Made by a program: the position numbers and the translations under genes
Notes under the pieces: model-generated
Told to the model about the DNA's origin: nothing
What the model saw: only the letters and a program-made list of their open reading frames with translations
Databases searched by the model: none
In this document: positions 28,033 through 37,269 of the stretch, piece by piece
How positions within the stretch are numbered: the stretch's first letter is position 1
Layout of the letters: every line of letters starts with the position of its first letter
Source: Longimonas halophila
GTDB lineage: Bacteria; Bacteroidota; Rhodothermia; Rhodothermales; Salinibacteraceae
Assembly (NCBI RefSeq): GCF_002554705.1
Contig: NZ_PDEP01000012.1
Location: forward strand, 38,176 to 102,175
DNA: 64,000 nucleotides
Reading direction: 5' to 3'

Positions 28033-28566
28033 ATGTCTACCCTCCGCCTACTGCTTGCCCCCGTGCTCCTGGCTGTTGTGCTTGTTGGATGCGAAGGCCC
28101 CACCGGTCCGCAGGGGCCGCAAGGTCCACAGGGACCACGAGGTCCCGCAGGCGCGCTCGTTGAAACGTTTGAGGTCGAGTTCGATGTCGACGCCGCCACC
28201 GAAGGAGAGGCTGGGCTCGTGCTCTTCCAGAACTACGACTTCCCCGAGATCACCGAGAGCGTCAACAACAACGGCTTCGTGCAGGCCTACTACCTGGCCG
28301 ACAACGATACGTGGACGGCCATGCCCTACACCTTTGGCGACGAATCGCCCGACATCAACGCGGTCGATTACACGCTCACGCTGGGCTACGCCTGGAACGT
28401 GGGGCTGGTGCAGCTTTTCTACGAAGCCTCGGCCCCGTTTGCGCTCGACTTTGCCCGCACACGCACCGTCAAGATCGTGGTTGCCGATGGACGCGCCGCC
28501 ACCACTGCAGGCGTGGAATGGTCGGACTACAGCAGCGTGAAGCAGCACTTTGATCTGGAGGAGTAG
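28033..28566 (+). CDS. Small lipoprotein with a collagen-like segment
   Basis: 177 residues from the ATG at 28033, giving the lipobox LAVVLVGC. Right after the lipidated Cys come about six Gly-X-Y triplets (GPTGPQGPQGPQGPRGPAG). The remaining ~130 residues are predicted beta-rich, with FEVEFDVDA and VNNNGFVQAYYL. This layout, a short collagen-like linker after the lipobox, recurs in Bacteroidota surface lipoproteins. Function unknown. Confidence 0.8.
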   Translation: MSTLRLLLAPVLLAVVLVGCEGPTGPQGPQGPQGPRGPAGALVETFEVEFDVDAATEGEAGLVLFQNYDFPEITESVNNNGFVQAYYLADNDTWTAMPYTFGDESPDINAVDYTLTLGYAWNVGLVQLFYEASAPFALDFARTRTVKIVVADGRAATTAGVEWSDYSSVKQHFDLEE

Positions 28567-28719
28567 GGCCTGCCCTTCGTATCAGACCCACGGAAGCGGT
28601 ATCTTGCGCCGCGGCGAACCCTGTGCCGCAACGCTCGTTCACGATGCGATTCGCGGTCTGCGTCCCCTGCGGCGGAGCCGCTTCCTTCGTTCTGATTTCC
28701 TCTGTACGCGCTTTACCTT

Positions 28720-29886
28720 ATGGCTTACCTGTTCACGTCTGAGTCGGTGTCCGAGGGGCACCCCGACAAAGTGGCCGACCAGATCTCTGATGCTGTTCTT
28801 GACTCGCTTCTTGCCGACGACCCGCACAGCCGCGTGGCCGTCGAAACGATGGTCACCACCGGTCTGGTGGTACTCGCAGGCGAGGTGACGACCGAATCCT
28901 ACGTTGACGTGCGCGAAACTGCGCGCGACGTGATCCGCGACATCGGCTACACGGACCCGCGCCTGCGCTTCGATGCCGAATCGTGCGGCGTACTGAGCAG
29001 CATCCACGAGCAGAGCAGCGACATCAGCCTCGGCGTCGATGGCAAAGAAGAGCAGGGCGCAGGCGACCAGGGCCTTATGTTTGGATATGCCTGCCAGGAG
29101 ACGGAAACGCTCATGCCCATGGCCATTACGTATGCGCATCGGCTCATGAAGGAGCTGGCGCACATCCGTAAGCAAACCGACCAGATGAGCTACCTGCGCC
29201 CCGACAGCAAGAGCCAGGTCACCGTCGAATACGAAGATGACCGCGTTACGCCGCGCCGCATCGACACCGTAGTCGTCTCTACGCAGCACGACGAAGGCAT
29301 CAACCAGAAGCGCATCAAAGACGATGTGCGCAACATCCTGCTGCCTCGCGCCTTTGGCGAGCGCTACGAGGAGCTCATCGACGACGACCTGGTGCTGCAC
29401 GTGAACCCCACCGGACGCTTCGTGATTGGCGGCCCCCACGGCGATGCGGGCCTGACCGGACGCAAGATCATTGTGGATACGTATGGCGGCAAGGGCGGCC
29501 ACGGCGGCGGGGCCTTCAGTGGCAAAGATCCCTCGAAAGTGGACCGCAGCGCTGCCTATGCCGCGCGTCACGTGGCCAAGAACATCGTAGGCGCGGGCCT
29601 GGCCGACGAGGCGCTTGTGCAGATTGCCTACGCGATTGGCGTGGCCGAACCGCTCTCCATCAACATCGACACGAACGGCACCGGTGTTATTCCGGATGTG
29701 CGTCTGCGCGATGCGGTGCGCGAGACATTCGCCCTGTCGCCCACCGCCATCATCGACCGGCTGGAACTGCTCAAGCCGCAGTACCGGCGCACCTCCACCT
29801 ACGGCCACTTTGGGCGCAACGAGTTTTCGTGGGAGCAGCTTGATCACACCACTGCCCTCAAAGAAGCCGCTGGTCACCTGGCATAA
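28720..29886 (+). CDS. metK: S-adenosylmethionine synthetase
   Basis: 388 residues. Makes S-adenosylmethionine from methionine and ATP. Signatures: [20 protein letters not shown] at the N-terminus, [12 protein letters not shown] and [20 protein letters not shown]. The 150 bp upstream were checked by eye for a SAM riboswitch and none was recognised. It is followed 42 bp later by htrA on the same strand. Confidence 0.98.
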   Translation: MAYLFTSESVSEGHPDKVADQISDAVLDSLLADDPHSRVAVETMVTTGLVVLAGEVTTESYVDVRETARDVIRDIGYTDPRLRFDAESCGVLSSIHEQSSDISLGVDGKEEQGAGDQGLMFGYACQETETLMPMAITYAHRLMKELAHIRKQTDQMSYLRPDSKSQVTVEYEDDRVTPRRIDTVVVSTQHDEGINQKRIKDDVRNILLPRAFGERYEELIDDDLVLHVNPTGRFVIGGPHGDAGLTGRKIIVDTYGGKGGHGGGAFSGKDPSKVDRSAAYAARHVAKNIVGAGLADEALVQIAYAIGVAEPLSINIDTNGTGVIPDVRLRDAVRETFALSPTAIIDRLELLKPQYRRTSTYGHFGRNEFSWEQLDHTTALKEAAGHLA

Positions 29887-29928
29887 CACACGATTCCCGC
29901 TGTGCTCATCAGCCTTCCCACCTCAGGC

Positions 29929-31107
29929 ATGCAATGGTCTCGCTGGATTCTGACGTGTGCGTGTAGCATCGCCCTGCTGGGGCCTGTGGCTACAAGTACA
30001 GGGGGATGCGGGGGCGATGCTCCCCCCGATACCTCGGCGTCAGCCCCTACAGGCTCGTCTAATGCACAGGCTGTTTCGATGCCGTCGGCTGCTGCCGACA
30101 CCACCATCGAAGCCTCGCGCCAGAACGCCGTCACCCAGGCGGTGGAGGCCGCTACGCCTGCGGTGGTAAGCATCGGAGTGCGCAAGGTGCAGCGCGTGCG
30201 TGATCCGTTTGCGAACGACCCGTTCTTCCGCCACTTCATGCAGCGCCCGCAGTACCGCGAGGCGCGCAGCATGGGCTCTGGCTTTGTTATGTCGTCCGAT
30301 GGCTACATCGTGACGAACGAGCATGTGGTAAGCAACGCGCGCGACATCAAGGTCTACTTCCCCGACGGCGAAACCTACGCCGCCGAACTCGTAGGCAGCG
30401 ATCGCCTCACCGATCTGGCACTGCTCAAGATTAAGGCCGACCGCCTCCCGCATCTCACATTCGACACCGACAGCGAACCCATCCCGGGCGAGTGGGTGAT
30501 TGCGCTGGGCAACCCGTTCGGTCTGTTTGAAGCCGCCGAGCCATCGGTTACCGTAGGCGTGGTCAGCGCCAGCAACCGCAACCTGCAGTCGCAACGCGAC
30601 GGGCGCCTCTACCGCAACATGATTCAGACGGATGCCGCGATCAACCGTGGGAACTCGGGCGGACCGCTCGTCAATGCGCTGGGAGAGGTGATTGGCGTGA
30701 ACACCGCGATTTACTCCGACTCCGGCGGCTCCGTCGGCATCGGCTTTGCCGTCCCGGCCCCGCGTGCGGTTGAGATTCTGGAGGAGTTGCGCACGAACGG
30801 CTCCGTGGATCGCTCGCACTACACCGGACTCGACCTGGTTGAGGTGGATGCGCGCATCGCACGAGCGCTGGGCCTCTCGGAGGTCCGCGGCCTGGTGGTG
30901 CGCGACACCGATCCCGGCTCCCCTGCCGATGCTGCAGGGTTCCGCGCCTACGACGTGATTCTGGCGGTGGAAGGCACCCGCATCGACAGCCGCGATGATT
31001 ATGCCGCGCGTATCTTCGACTTCCGTCCTGGCGACGAACTCCGCTTCACTATTGAACGCGACGGCACTCGCCGCACGCTCGCCCTCACGCTGGGACGGCG
31101 GGGATGA
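29929..31107 (+). CDS. HtrA/DegP-type periplasmic serine protease
   Basis: 392 residues from the ATG at 29929 (a GTG at 29902 is possible). The N-terminal hydrophobic segment is followed by TGGCGGD, possibly a lipoprotein or plain signal. The trypsin-like domain has the catalytic His in TNEHVVSNARD, Asp in DRLTDLALLKI and Ser in NRGNSGGPLV. One PDZ domain follows (LSEVRGLVVRDTDPGSPADA). It degrades or refolds damaged envelope proteins (known for the family). It ends beside a perfect 28-bp palindrome. Confidence 0.93.
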   Translation: MQWSRWILTCACSIALLGPVATSTGGCGGDAPPDTSASAPTGSSNAQAVSMPSAAADTTIEASRQNAVTQAVEAATPAVVSIGVRKVQRVRDPFANDPFFRHFMQRPQYREARSMGSGFVMSSDGYIVTNEHVVSNARDIKVYFPDGETYAAELVGSDRLTDLALLKIKADRLPHLTFDTDSEPIPGEWVIALGNPFGLFEAAEPSVTVGVVSASNRNLQSQRDGRLYRNMIQTDAAINRGNSGGPLVNALGEVIGVNTAIYSDSGGSVGIGFAVPAPRAVEILEELRTNGSVDRSHYTGLDLVEVDARIARALGLSEVRGLVVRDTDPGSPADAAGFRAYDVILAVEGTRIDSRDDYAARIFDFRPGDELRFTIERDGTRRTLALTLGRRG

Positions 31108-31142
31108 AGCCGCACGACGGAGGATGCTTACCAAAGGAAGGG

Positions 31143-31170
31143 GTAGGGACACGGCGCGCCGTGTCCCTAC
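31143..31170. repeat. Perfect 28-bp palindrome (REP-like)
   Basis: GTAGGGACACGGCG followed by its exact reverse complement. It lies between the convergent htrA and NIF3-family genes. A second copy with one mismatch is at 45161-45188. It could act as a bidirectional terminator, but no T run follows. Confidence 0.85.
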
Positions 31171-31194
31171 AATAATATGTGGGCGTGTGGCCGC

Positions 31195-32328
31195 TCACCC
31201 TGCGTCGTCCACAAACGTGCGCATCGGGCTGGTGCGGTGGCTGGTGCGCTGCCAGGTGATGGACGGAAAGCGCTCAGCGAGCCAGTTGCGCAGGAGGTCT
31301 TCGGTGAGGGCCTCCGTTTCGTAATGCCCCGCGTCGATGAATGCCATCTGCGGGGTCCCCGTGTCGGCGCCCAGCACGCGGAAGAAGTCGTGATACTTCA
31401 CATCAGCCGTCACGTATGCATCCGCGCCCGCACCTTGAGCGGCGCCTACAAGGCTGCTCCCCGCCCCGCCGCACACGGCAACGCGCTCCACGGGCGCATC
31501 GGGGGTTCCGGCGTAGCGCAGGCTTTCCGCATCCAACTGACGGGATACGCGGGCTAAGAACGCCGAGAGCGGCATCACCTCATCGAGCATGCCGATAGCG
31601 CCCATCCCGGCCTGTGTGGTGGATTGGTTGAGCGGATACACATCGTGAGCTACTTCTTCGTAGGGATGGGCCTCATGCATCGCCGCCCGTACGGCGGGCA
31701 GGGCCCACTGCGTGACCTCCATCTCCAGGCGGATCTCCTCGACGGTCTCCAGCTCGCCGCCTGCGGTGCCAATGTGCGGATCGGTGTCTGTGCCTGGACG
31801 AAACGTGCCGGTGCCGTGGGTTCGGAACGCACAGGCGTCGTAGTTGCCAATGCGTCCGCCCCCCGCGTCGGCCATCGCCATGTGGACGGCTTCGGCGTGA
31901 TCTTCGGGCACGAAGGTGACGAGCTTGCACGCGGCGTCGTCCATCAGTGCAAGAAACGTGGGCTCGGACACACCCAGGCGCTCGGCCAGCGCAAACGAGA
32001 CCCCGCCGGGCGCCGCATCGAGATTGGTGTGGATGCTGTAAAGCGCAATGCCGGACTCCGCCAGGCGCAGCGCCAGGTTGTTGGCATATCCGCTGCCGGT
32101 GATCTGCTTGAGCGGCTGGAAGATGAGCGGGTGATGCGTTACAATCAGTTCAGCACCGGCCTCAATGGCCTCGTTAAGCACTTCGTGGGTCAGATCGAGC
32201 GCGAGTACCGCGCGCCGGACCTCCGCATCTGCCCGACCGACCTGTAAACCGACATTGTCGTAATTCTGCGCAGATGCGGGCGGTGCCCACTGTTCCAGCG
32301 ACTGGGCGATGCGTCGAATGGTTGGCAT
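31195..32328 (-). CDS. NIF3/YbgI family dinuclear-metal protein
   Basis: 377 residues, the long form with a PII-like middle insert of about 100 residues. Metal-binding motifs: ELIVTHHPLIFQPL (His-His), SIHTNLDAAPGG (His and Asp) and, near the C-terminus, FIDAGHYETE (His and Glu). Often annotated as GTP cyclohydrolase type 2-like, but the biological role is not settled. Starts MPTIRRIAQSLEQWAP with YDNVGLQVG close behind, as in the family. Confidence 0.93.
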   Translation of the reverse strand: MPTIRRIAQSLEQWAPPASAQNYDNVGLQVGRADAEVRRAVLALDLTHEVLNEAIEAGAELIVTHHPLIFQPLKQITGSGYANNLALRLAESGIALYSIHTNLDAAPGGVSFALAERLGVSEPTFLALMDDAACKLVTFVPEDHAEAVHMAMADAGGGRIGNYDACAFRTHGTGTFRPGTDTDPHIGTAGGELETVEEIRLEMEVTQWALPAVRAAMHEAHPYEEVAHDVYPLNQSTTQAGMGAIGMLDEVMPLSAFLARVSRQLDAESLRYAGTPDAPVERVAVCGGAGSSLVGAAQGAGADAYVTADVKYHDFFRVLGADTGTPQMAFIDAGHYETEALTEDLLRNWLAERFPSITWQRTSHRTSPMRTFVDDAG

Positions 32329-32842
32329 GGGTCAATGAGGTTGTTTGAGGAAGTCAGAATAGCCGAAAAGGTTCGGGAAACACGTTGCTGGATGGGGCAG
32401 AGCCCCTATTAAAATGTGCGTCGCACGGCAGAGGGGCCGAAGGTCATGCTTTTTGTGCCATGCGACGAGTGAGCTAAACCGATACCGGGGAGGAAGGACC
32501 CATAGGGCGCTCCCATGAAGTCCCCCTCAGAGGAGGGGGAGAGATTCCGTGCGCTCAAACGCCCCAAACAATCAGGTGTGACGTAGCACTACTTCTCTGT
32601 CAACCCCCATCTTGATAGTTGCCTTGCAATCAGCCCTCACGAAGCCTGTCATGGTGAGCGGAAGGCGACGAAGGAGCCGAGAGTCGAACCATCTCCTTGG
32701 CATTCAGCAGCTACGGGCGAACCAACAGCCCTGCCCATTCCGAGGGAGATTTTTCGACTCCGCGTCTCCTAAACGGAGCCGCTACGCTCAAAATGACAAC
32801 AGAAAAACGGGGGCCACCCGAAGATTGACGTGTGACACAGCA
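32329..32842. repeat. Intergenic block built from dispersed repeats
   Basis: 514 bp without a gene, made largely of repeat copies. 32398-32477 matches the right half of the MITE at 2534 and, inverted, 46847-46924; it ends GCTAAACCGATACC, close to the MITE terminus. 32586-32700 is an inverted copy of the 3786-3907 repeat. 32738-32805 carries GAGATTTTTCGACTCCGCG and CTCAAAATGACA, inverted relative to 43798-43845. Confidence 0.75.
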
Positions 32843-33088
32843 CTACACCCGCTCGCTTCGCTCGGTACGAATGGCATCCGAGAGCGTCCCTGGCATATCC
32901 GAGAGTGCATCGCGGACACGCTGTGCAGCATTTGCGCGGGACTGATGGGGCATCTCCTCGGATGCAGCGGACGATTGCTTCCGCAAGAACGTGGCGAAGT
33001 CGACAACAGAGCGCTTCTCCGCCGGAGAAAGCTGCTCCCAAACAGCCAGTAGCTCGTCGCGGTCGGGGGGCAAAGTCGTATGAGGCAT
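32843..33088 (-). CDS. Small protein resembling DUF2281/antitoxin-type proteins
   Basis: 81 residues from the ATG at 33088. The segment DELLAVWEQLSPAEKRSV followed by VDFATFLRKQ resembles the short helical region of DUF2281 and VapB-like proteins. No toxin partner is adjacent, so if it was an antitoxin it is an orphan. The start is chosen because longer versions add low-complexity residues. Confidence 0.5.
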   Translation of the reverse strand: MPHTTLPPDRDELLAVWEQLSPAEKRSVVDFATFLRKQSSAASEEMPHQSRANAAQRVRDALSDMPGTLSDAIRTERSERV

Positions 33089-33152
33089 AATGTATTGTGC
33101 GTCGTTCGACCGTTTGGGTGTGATACAAGGGAACTCAGCTACCGTTCTAATT

Positions 33153-34067
33153 TCACCGCCCCCGCAGGTACCGCAGCGAGCGCGGGGTGAATGGGCGGTG
33201 CGACACGTCGAACGTCTCGTTGAAGGGTTCTGCGTGGCCGGTATTGCCCCCAATGAGCATCGCAAACTGTGCCGGCGAAATCGGAAGCAGGCCCAGCTTG
33301 CCCACGGTGTTCACGCCCAGCTTGGCCAGCGCAAGCGGTACGTGTGCTTTCGGTTTGGGATCGTGGCCCCAGCCTTTGGCAATGCGATCCAGAATCTCGG
33401 TGTACGCCAGCTTATCGGGTCCGCCGACCATGAAGGTCTGCCCGTGAGCAGATTCAGTGGTCAACGCTTGCGCGAAGCCCTCAGCCACCGCCTGCACGGC
33501 CACGGGCTGCAGTTGATACTGCCCATCACCGAAGACGGGTAACACCGGAAACGGACGGATCAGGTCGTCGACCAGGCGCGAGGCAAACTCGATGTTGTGC
33601 GGCCCCGGATCCCCAAACACAATCGACGGCCGCATGATGCACCAGTGCTTGAACGCCGCATCGCTCACAATGAGCTCGGCGTTCCACTTGCTGGTCTGGT
33701 AGCCGGTGCCCTCGGGTGCAGCGCCGTTCGCGCTCATATGGATGAACGTGCCGATGCCTGCAGTCTGCGCCGCCTCCACAACATGGCGCGTGCCCTCCGT
33801 ATGGATGCGCTCAAACGTGACCCCTTTGCCCGGCTGCTCATCAATGATGCCCACCAGATGAATCATCGCGTCGCAGCCGTCGAGCGCGCCCTGAAGCGAG
33901 GCCGGATCCGTCACATCGCCCGCAACGCGTGTTACGCGGTCGTCATCGACCGCCAGCGGAGCCGCGGGATCGCGCAATAGACACGTTACCGCGTGGTCGT
34001 GCTGGAGCAGCGCCTGAAGCACGTACGATCCCACAAATCCGTTAGCACCCGTCAGAAAAACATCCAT
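33153..34067 (-). CDS. NAD(P)-binding epimerase-like protein (NDUFA9-like)
   Basis: 304 residues from the ATG at 34067. Rossmann motif FLTGANGFVGSYVLQALL at the N-terminus, then VAGDVTDPASLQGALDGCDA and GYQTSKWNAELIV, giving the extended short-chain dehydrogenase pattern related to the complex I NDUFA9 group. Substrate unknown. Upstream is a triple 25-bp tandem repeat, then pfkA on the same strand. Confidence 0.85.
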   Translation of the reverse strand: MDVFLTGANGFVGSYVLQALLQHDHAVTCLLRDPAAPLAVDDDRVTRVAGDVTDPASLQGALDGCDAMIHLVGIIDEQPGKGVTFERIHTEGTRHVVEAAQTAGIGTFIHMSANGAAPEGTGYQTSKWNAELIVSDAAFKHWCIMRPSIVFGDPGPHNIEFASRLVDDLIRPFPVLPVFGDGQYQLQPVAVQAVAEGFAQALTTESAHGQTFMVGGPDKLAYTEILDRIAKGWGHDPKPKAHVPLALAKLGVNTVGKLGLLPISPAQFAMLIGGNTGHAEPFNETFDVSHRPFTPRSLRYLRGR

Positions 34068-34098
34068 AGTCGAAACAAAGCATATGATCAAAAAAACC

Positions 34099-34182
34099 GT
34101 AGAGACGTCCGACCCGGGCGTCTCAGAACGCGTCCGACCCGGGTATCTCAAAGCACGTCCGACCCGGGCGTCTCAAAAAGCA
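34099..34182. repeat. Three tandem units of 25 bp
   Basis: The word CGTCCGACCCGGG starts at 34106, 34131 and 34156, exactly 25 bp apart, joined by slightly different GCGTCTCA-type linkers. The first unit begins GTAGAGACG, the same end as the palindromes at 53447 and 63874. Located between pfkA and the epimerase-like gene. Confidence 0.85.
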
Positions 34183-34193
34183 GTAATGCCCGG

Positions 34194-35312
34194 TCACGGC
34201 ATGATCGACGCATCCTGCATGCACACGTCCAGGTCAGTAACGCCGAACGAGGTGTCCATGGCCACCCCTGCGGCAATGAGCGGGGCGTTGCGCGGCACGG
34301 TGCGCGTTTCGTCGGCTACCTCTTCGAGCGGAATCTGCGTAAAGCGGCCCTCCTGGCGCGCCACCATCACGCCAAAGGTGCCCTCCGCCACCAGCTCAGC
34401 TGCATGGGCTCCGAAGGCCGTAGACAACGTACGGTCGTAGGCCGTGGGCGTGCCGCCGCGTTGCATGTGGCCCAGAATGGTGGTGCGCACTTCGCTCTCA
34501 ATGTGCGGCTTAATCTGCTCAGCCAGCGCCTTGCCTACGCCGCCCAGACGCAGTGGATCGTGGCTCTCTTCTACGCGCTGACTCACCGTAAAGGAGCCGC
34601 CTTCGGGCTTGGCTCCTTCCGCAATCGAGATGATCGTAAACTGCCGCCCGCCTTCCTCGCGTTCCTGGCAGACGCGAATGACCTCGTCTACGTTGTAGGG
34701 CAGCTCCGGAATCAGAATGATGTCGGCCCCGCTGGCCACGCCCGCATGCAACGCAATCCACCCGGCGTAGCGACCCATCGTCTCCACAATCATCACCCGG
34801 TGGTGACTCTGTGCCGTCGTGTGGATGCGGTCCATCGCCTCCGTAGCCACATGCACCGCCGTGTCGAAGCCAAACGTCCGGTCGGTGCCCATCAGGTCGT
34901 TGTCAATGGTTTTGGGCACGCCGACGATGTTCATGCCCAGCTTCTGCAGACGGTGCGCAATCGACATCGTGCCATCGCCGCCAATGGCCACGAGCGCATC
35001 CAGGTTGAGGCGCTCGTACGTTTTCAAGGTGCGCGCCGACACGTCGGCTCCGCCGCTGGCGTAGTAGTCGAACGGATTCGCCTTGTTGCTCGCGCCCAGA
35101 ATGGTGCCGCCACGGGTCAGGATGCCACTTACATCGGGCGATTCGAGGAGCTCCGTATCCCCCTCAATGAGTCCGCGAAAGCCCTCGCGAATCCCTACAA
35201 CTTCAGCGTTGCACTGCGACAGCAGGCTCTTGGTCACAGCACGAATAACAGCATTGAGTCCGGGGCAGTCGCCCCCGCCGGTGAGTACGCCTACACGAAA
35301 TGGATTTGACAT
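34194..35312 (-). CDS. pfkA: 6-phosphofructokinase
   Basis: 372 residues from the ATG at 35312. Glycolytic phosphorylation of fructose 6-phosphate. Motifs: VLTGGGDCPGLNAVIR, ALVAIGGDGTMSIAHRL, VGVPKTIDNDLMGTD and ETMGRYAGWIAL. The Gly in GGDGT favours ATP as donor, whereas Lys in PKTIDND is the residue seen in pyrophosphate enzymes. This pair occurs in the ATP-using actinobacterial-type group, so ATP is the likelier donor but not certain. Confidence 0.95.
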   Translation of the reverse strand: MSNPFRVGVLTGGGDCPGLNAVIRAVTKSLLSQCNAEVVGIREGFRGLIEGDTELLESPDVSGILTRGGTILGASNKANPFDYYASGGADVSARTLKTYERLNLDALVAIGGDGTMSIAHRLQKLGMNIVGVPKTIDNDLMGTDRTFGFDTAVHVATEAMDRIHTTAQSHHRVMIVETMGRYAGWIALHAGVASGADIILIPELPYNVDEVIRVCQEREEGGRQFTIISIAEGAKPEGGSFTVSQRVEESHDPLRLGGVGKALAEQIKPHIESEVRTTILGHMQRGGTPTAYDRTLSTAFGAHAAELVAEGTFGVMVARQEGRFTQIPLEEVADETRTVPRNAPLIAAGVAMDTSFGVTDLDVCMQDASIMP

Positions 35313-35673
35313 TGGTCTTTGGGGATAGCAGGAATGGATAGCGGATACGGTGGCAGCACGCAAGCACATAGCGTCTTGCCCACCCCCAAGTATCGGCATC
35401 ACGCCGGGTAAGCGTCAAGCGGAGGCAAAGGCAGCGCGCCCTTCCCATCAAGGATTCGCAGAGCCGAGGTGCTGATGTGGTTGGTCGAGGCGAAGAACTT
35501 CTCTTTGTGTTCCAGGCGATACAAGCCGTACCTTCACCCTGATTGCTATCTACAAGCACGCTCCCCATCGTTAACTACTTAACATTTATTTAACATCAAG
35601 ATCTTTTTTTTCGAATCTGCCGGATAGTATAGAACTGCACGTTATATTCTTATATCAAACAAAGGTGACTCAC
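35313..35673. other. Divergent intergenic region, AT-rich right half
   Basis: Separates pfkA (minus) from the small exported peptide (plus). The right half, 35575-35665, is strongly AT-rich, with TTAACATTTATTTAACATC and a T run near 35605, and probably holds the peptide's promoter. No Bacteroidota-type promoter box could be placed with certainty. Confidence 0.5.
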
Positions 35674-35901
35674 ATGAAGCGCCTATTTCTAAACGTAATT
35701 TGTATCTTGGTTATTGGAGTTGGAGGGTTGACACTCGCGACAACATCTCCTGCCAATTCATGGAATGTCGATTCCTCGGCGGTCATTAAGGTAAACGCTG
35801 AGTGCGAAACCGATTCTGGCGATACCTGCGAGGGGGAATGCTGCTCAGCTTCAGAAGATAGTTGTATGGCGGGCCCTTGCGATGCAATTCGTGAGTTGTG
35901 A
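35674..35901 (+). CDS. Small Cys-rich exported peptide
   Basis: 75 residues from the ATG at 35674. The N-terminal MKRLFLNVICILVIGVGGLTLA is a signal-like segment. The rest holds eight Cys or fewer in a short acidic tail (AECETDSGDTCEGECCSASE, then DSCMAGPC). The arrangement is a leader, the word NVDSSAV and a Cys-rich end, with a six-bladed propeller gene next. It recalls NVEALA-type peptides of Bacteroidota, which often sit beside such propellers. That relation is a guess from layout, not a proven match. A strong terminator follows. Confidence 0.65.
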   Translation: MKRLFLNVICILVIGVGGLTLATTSPANSWNVDSSAVIKVNAECETDSGDTCEGECCSASEDSCMAGPCDAIREL

Positions 35902-35929
35902 GCAGCCTTAAAGAACCTGAACGGTAAAT

Positions 35930-35973
35930 GGGAAAGGTAAGAAGTTACATCGCTTCTTGCCTTTCCCTTTTTT
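35930..35973 (+). terminator. Factor-independent terminator after the small peptide
   Basis: GGGAAAGGTAAGAAG and CTTCTTGCCTTTCCC form a 15-bp stem (one wobble pair) with an 8-nt loop, followed by six T. It separates the peptide from the propeller gene 25 bp downstream, so the peptide can be made in excess of the propeller. Confidence 0.9.
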
Positions 35974-35997
35974 GGCAAAGCAAATATTATATGTACA

Positions 35998-37110
35998 ATG
36001 ATATTCAAAAACGCAGTTGTATTGACATTCATTCTGGTAGGTCTCATCCCCTGCAGCCAGGCCCAGGATCCATCCGTTGCACAGATAGACTTTGAGGAGG
36101 TAAATCGCGTTGTAGATGCTCCGCTGGGTAACGCATGGAATCTACTCCCCCACGTAGCGGTGGATAGCAGCAACTCCATTTACGTAGCGGATGCATCAAA
36201 CGAGATTATCGTTCAGATGGAGCAGCACGATGGTACATTTGTCCGAGAGTTCGGAGGAGAAGGGCAAGGACCGGGCGAGTTTGGAGCAATAAGCACCTTG
36301 CAAGTTGTTGGAGGCGATACGCTTCTAATCTCCGATAGCTCCAACCGGCGTCTTACCTACTGGCCTGCCGAAGATGAAAGCCCGGATCGTGTTACTCGCC
36401 TGGAATACACCGGATCATTTGACGCAGCTATACGATTGACGCCCAATCGGATCATCACAACAGATCAAATGGCATACCGTGCTGACGATGCGGAAAGAGA
36501 TGACGATCGGCAGGTGGTAGTTGCCCTTCATGGTTCCGATGGAGCCATGGAGCAGGATTCTGTACAGACCTGGGAGACGGACGAGGTTGTCCTGTCACGT
36601 GAACGGGGCATCGTTTTTGTCGGTGACCATCCGTTTGGACGCGAGAATAAGTACGCCGTCCATGCTGAACGCTTTTATCGCCTGTGGACTGGCGAACCGC
36701 GGGTTACCATCTACGATGCGTCGCTCCAACAAGTGGGGCAGTTTTCACTTGCTCATGACGCGCCCCCAGTGACCTCAGACGATGTCGATCGGGCTGTTGA
36801 TGCTATTCAAGAAGAGGGGGTAGTTGGAGATATCTATCGCTCGGCGCTCCGAGAGGCAATTCCCGACACCTGGCCCTCTGTTGTTAGCATGTTCGTAGAC
36901 GACCAGGGATACATCTGGATTGGCCTGCGAACCCCACCCGACACGCCGAACCGGTGGGTACAATGCACCGAGAACGGGGATATTGTTGCTGAAGGCATGC
37001 TGCCCGATCAAGTGACGCTGGAAGCAATCCGTGGAAACCGGGCGTATGGCATCGCAGAAGACCCTGAGTATGGAGGACCAATCACTGTCGTCTACAGCAT
37101 TCGTGATTGA
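35998..37110 (+). CDS. Secreted six-bladed beta-propeller protein
   Basis: 370 residues. Signal peptide MIFKNAVVLTFILVGLIPCS then QAQ. Blades show the repeated pattern HVAVDSSNSIYVADASNEII, FGGEGQGPGEFG and VVGGDTLLISDSSNRRLTYW, typical of Bacteroidota 6-bladed propeller proteins. The GEGQGPGEF phrase also occurs as GREGEGPGEF in the lipoprotein at 50615. Role unknown. It is preceded by the Cys-rich peptide and a terminator. Confidence 0.85.
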   Translation: MIFKNAVVLTFILVGLIPCSQAQDPSVAQIDFEEVNRVVDAPLGNAWNLLPHVAVDSSNSIYVADASNEIIVQMEQHDGTFVREFGGEGQGPGEFGAISTLQVVGGDTLLISDSSNRRLTYWPAEDESPDRVTRLEYTGSFDAAIRLTPNRIITTDQMAYRADDAERDDDRQVVVALHGSDGAMEQDSVQTWETDEVVLSRERGIVFVGDHPFGRENKYAVHAERFYRLWTGEPRVTIYDASLQQVGQFSLAHDAPPVTSDDVDRAVDAIQEEGVVGDIYRSALREAIPDTWPSVVSMFVDDQGYIWIGLRTPPDTPNRWVQCTENGDIVAEGMLPDQVTLEAIRGNRAYGIAEDPEYGGPITVVYSIRD

Positions 37111-37269
37111 GTTCTTTCTTGGGGCGAAGTAAACGCATCTCATTGGCGTTCAGCCAGGCCCTCTGCGACCCGGTTCGTTCACTCGATCGGATCCTGTTGC
37201 AATGATCCAGGTCTGCCAACAGCAAACTCGTAGCTTCAGACTACTTTCATCCCTGGCACGCTCTTCCCC

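Noticed and set aside
28567..28719. SAM riboswitch upstream of metK
   Set aside because: The 150 bp hold GC-rich pairs but no recognisable SAM riboswitch core could be traced by eye.
28639..29889. Long minus-strand frame opposite metK
   Set aside because: Shadow of metK caused by codon bias; no recognisable domain.
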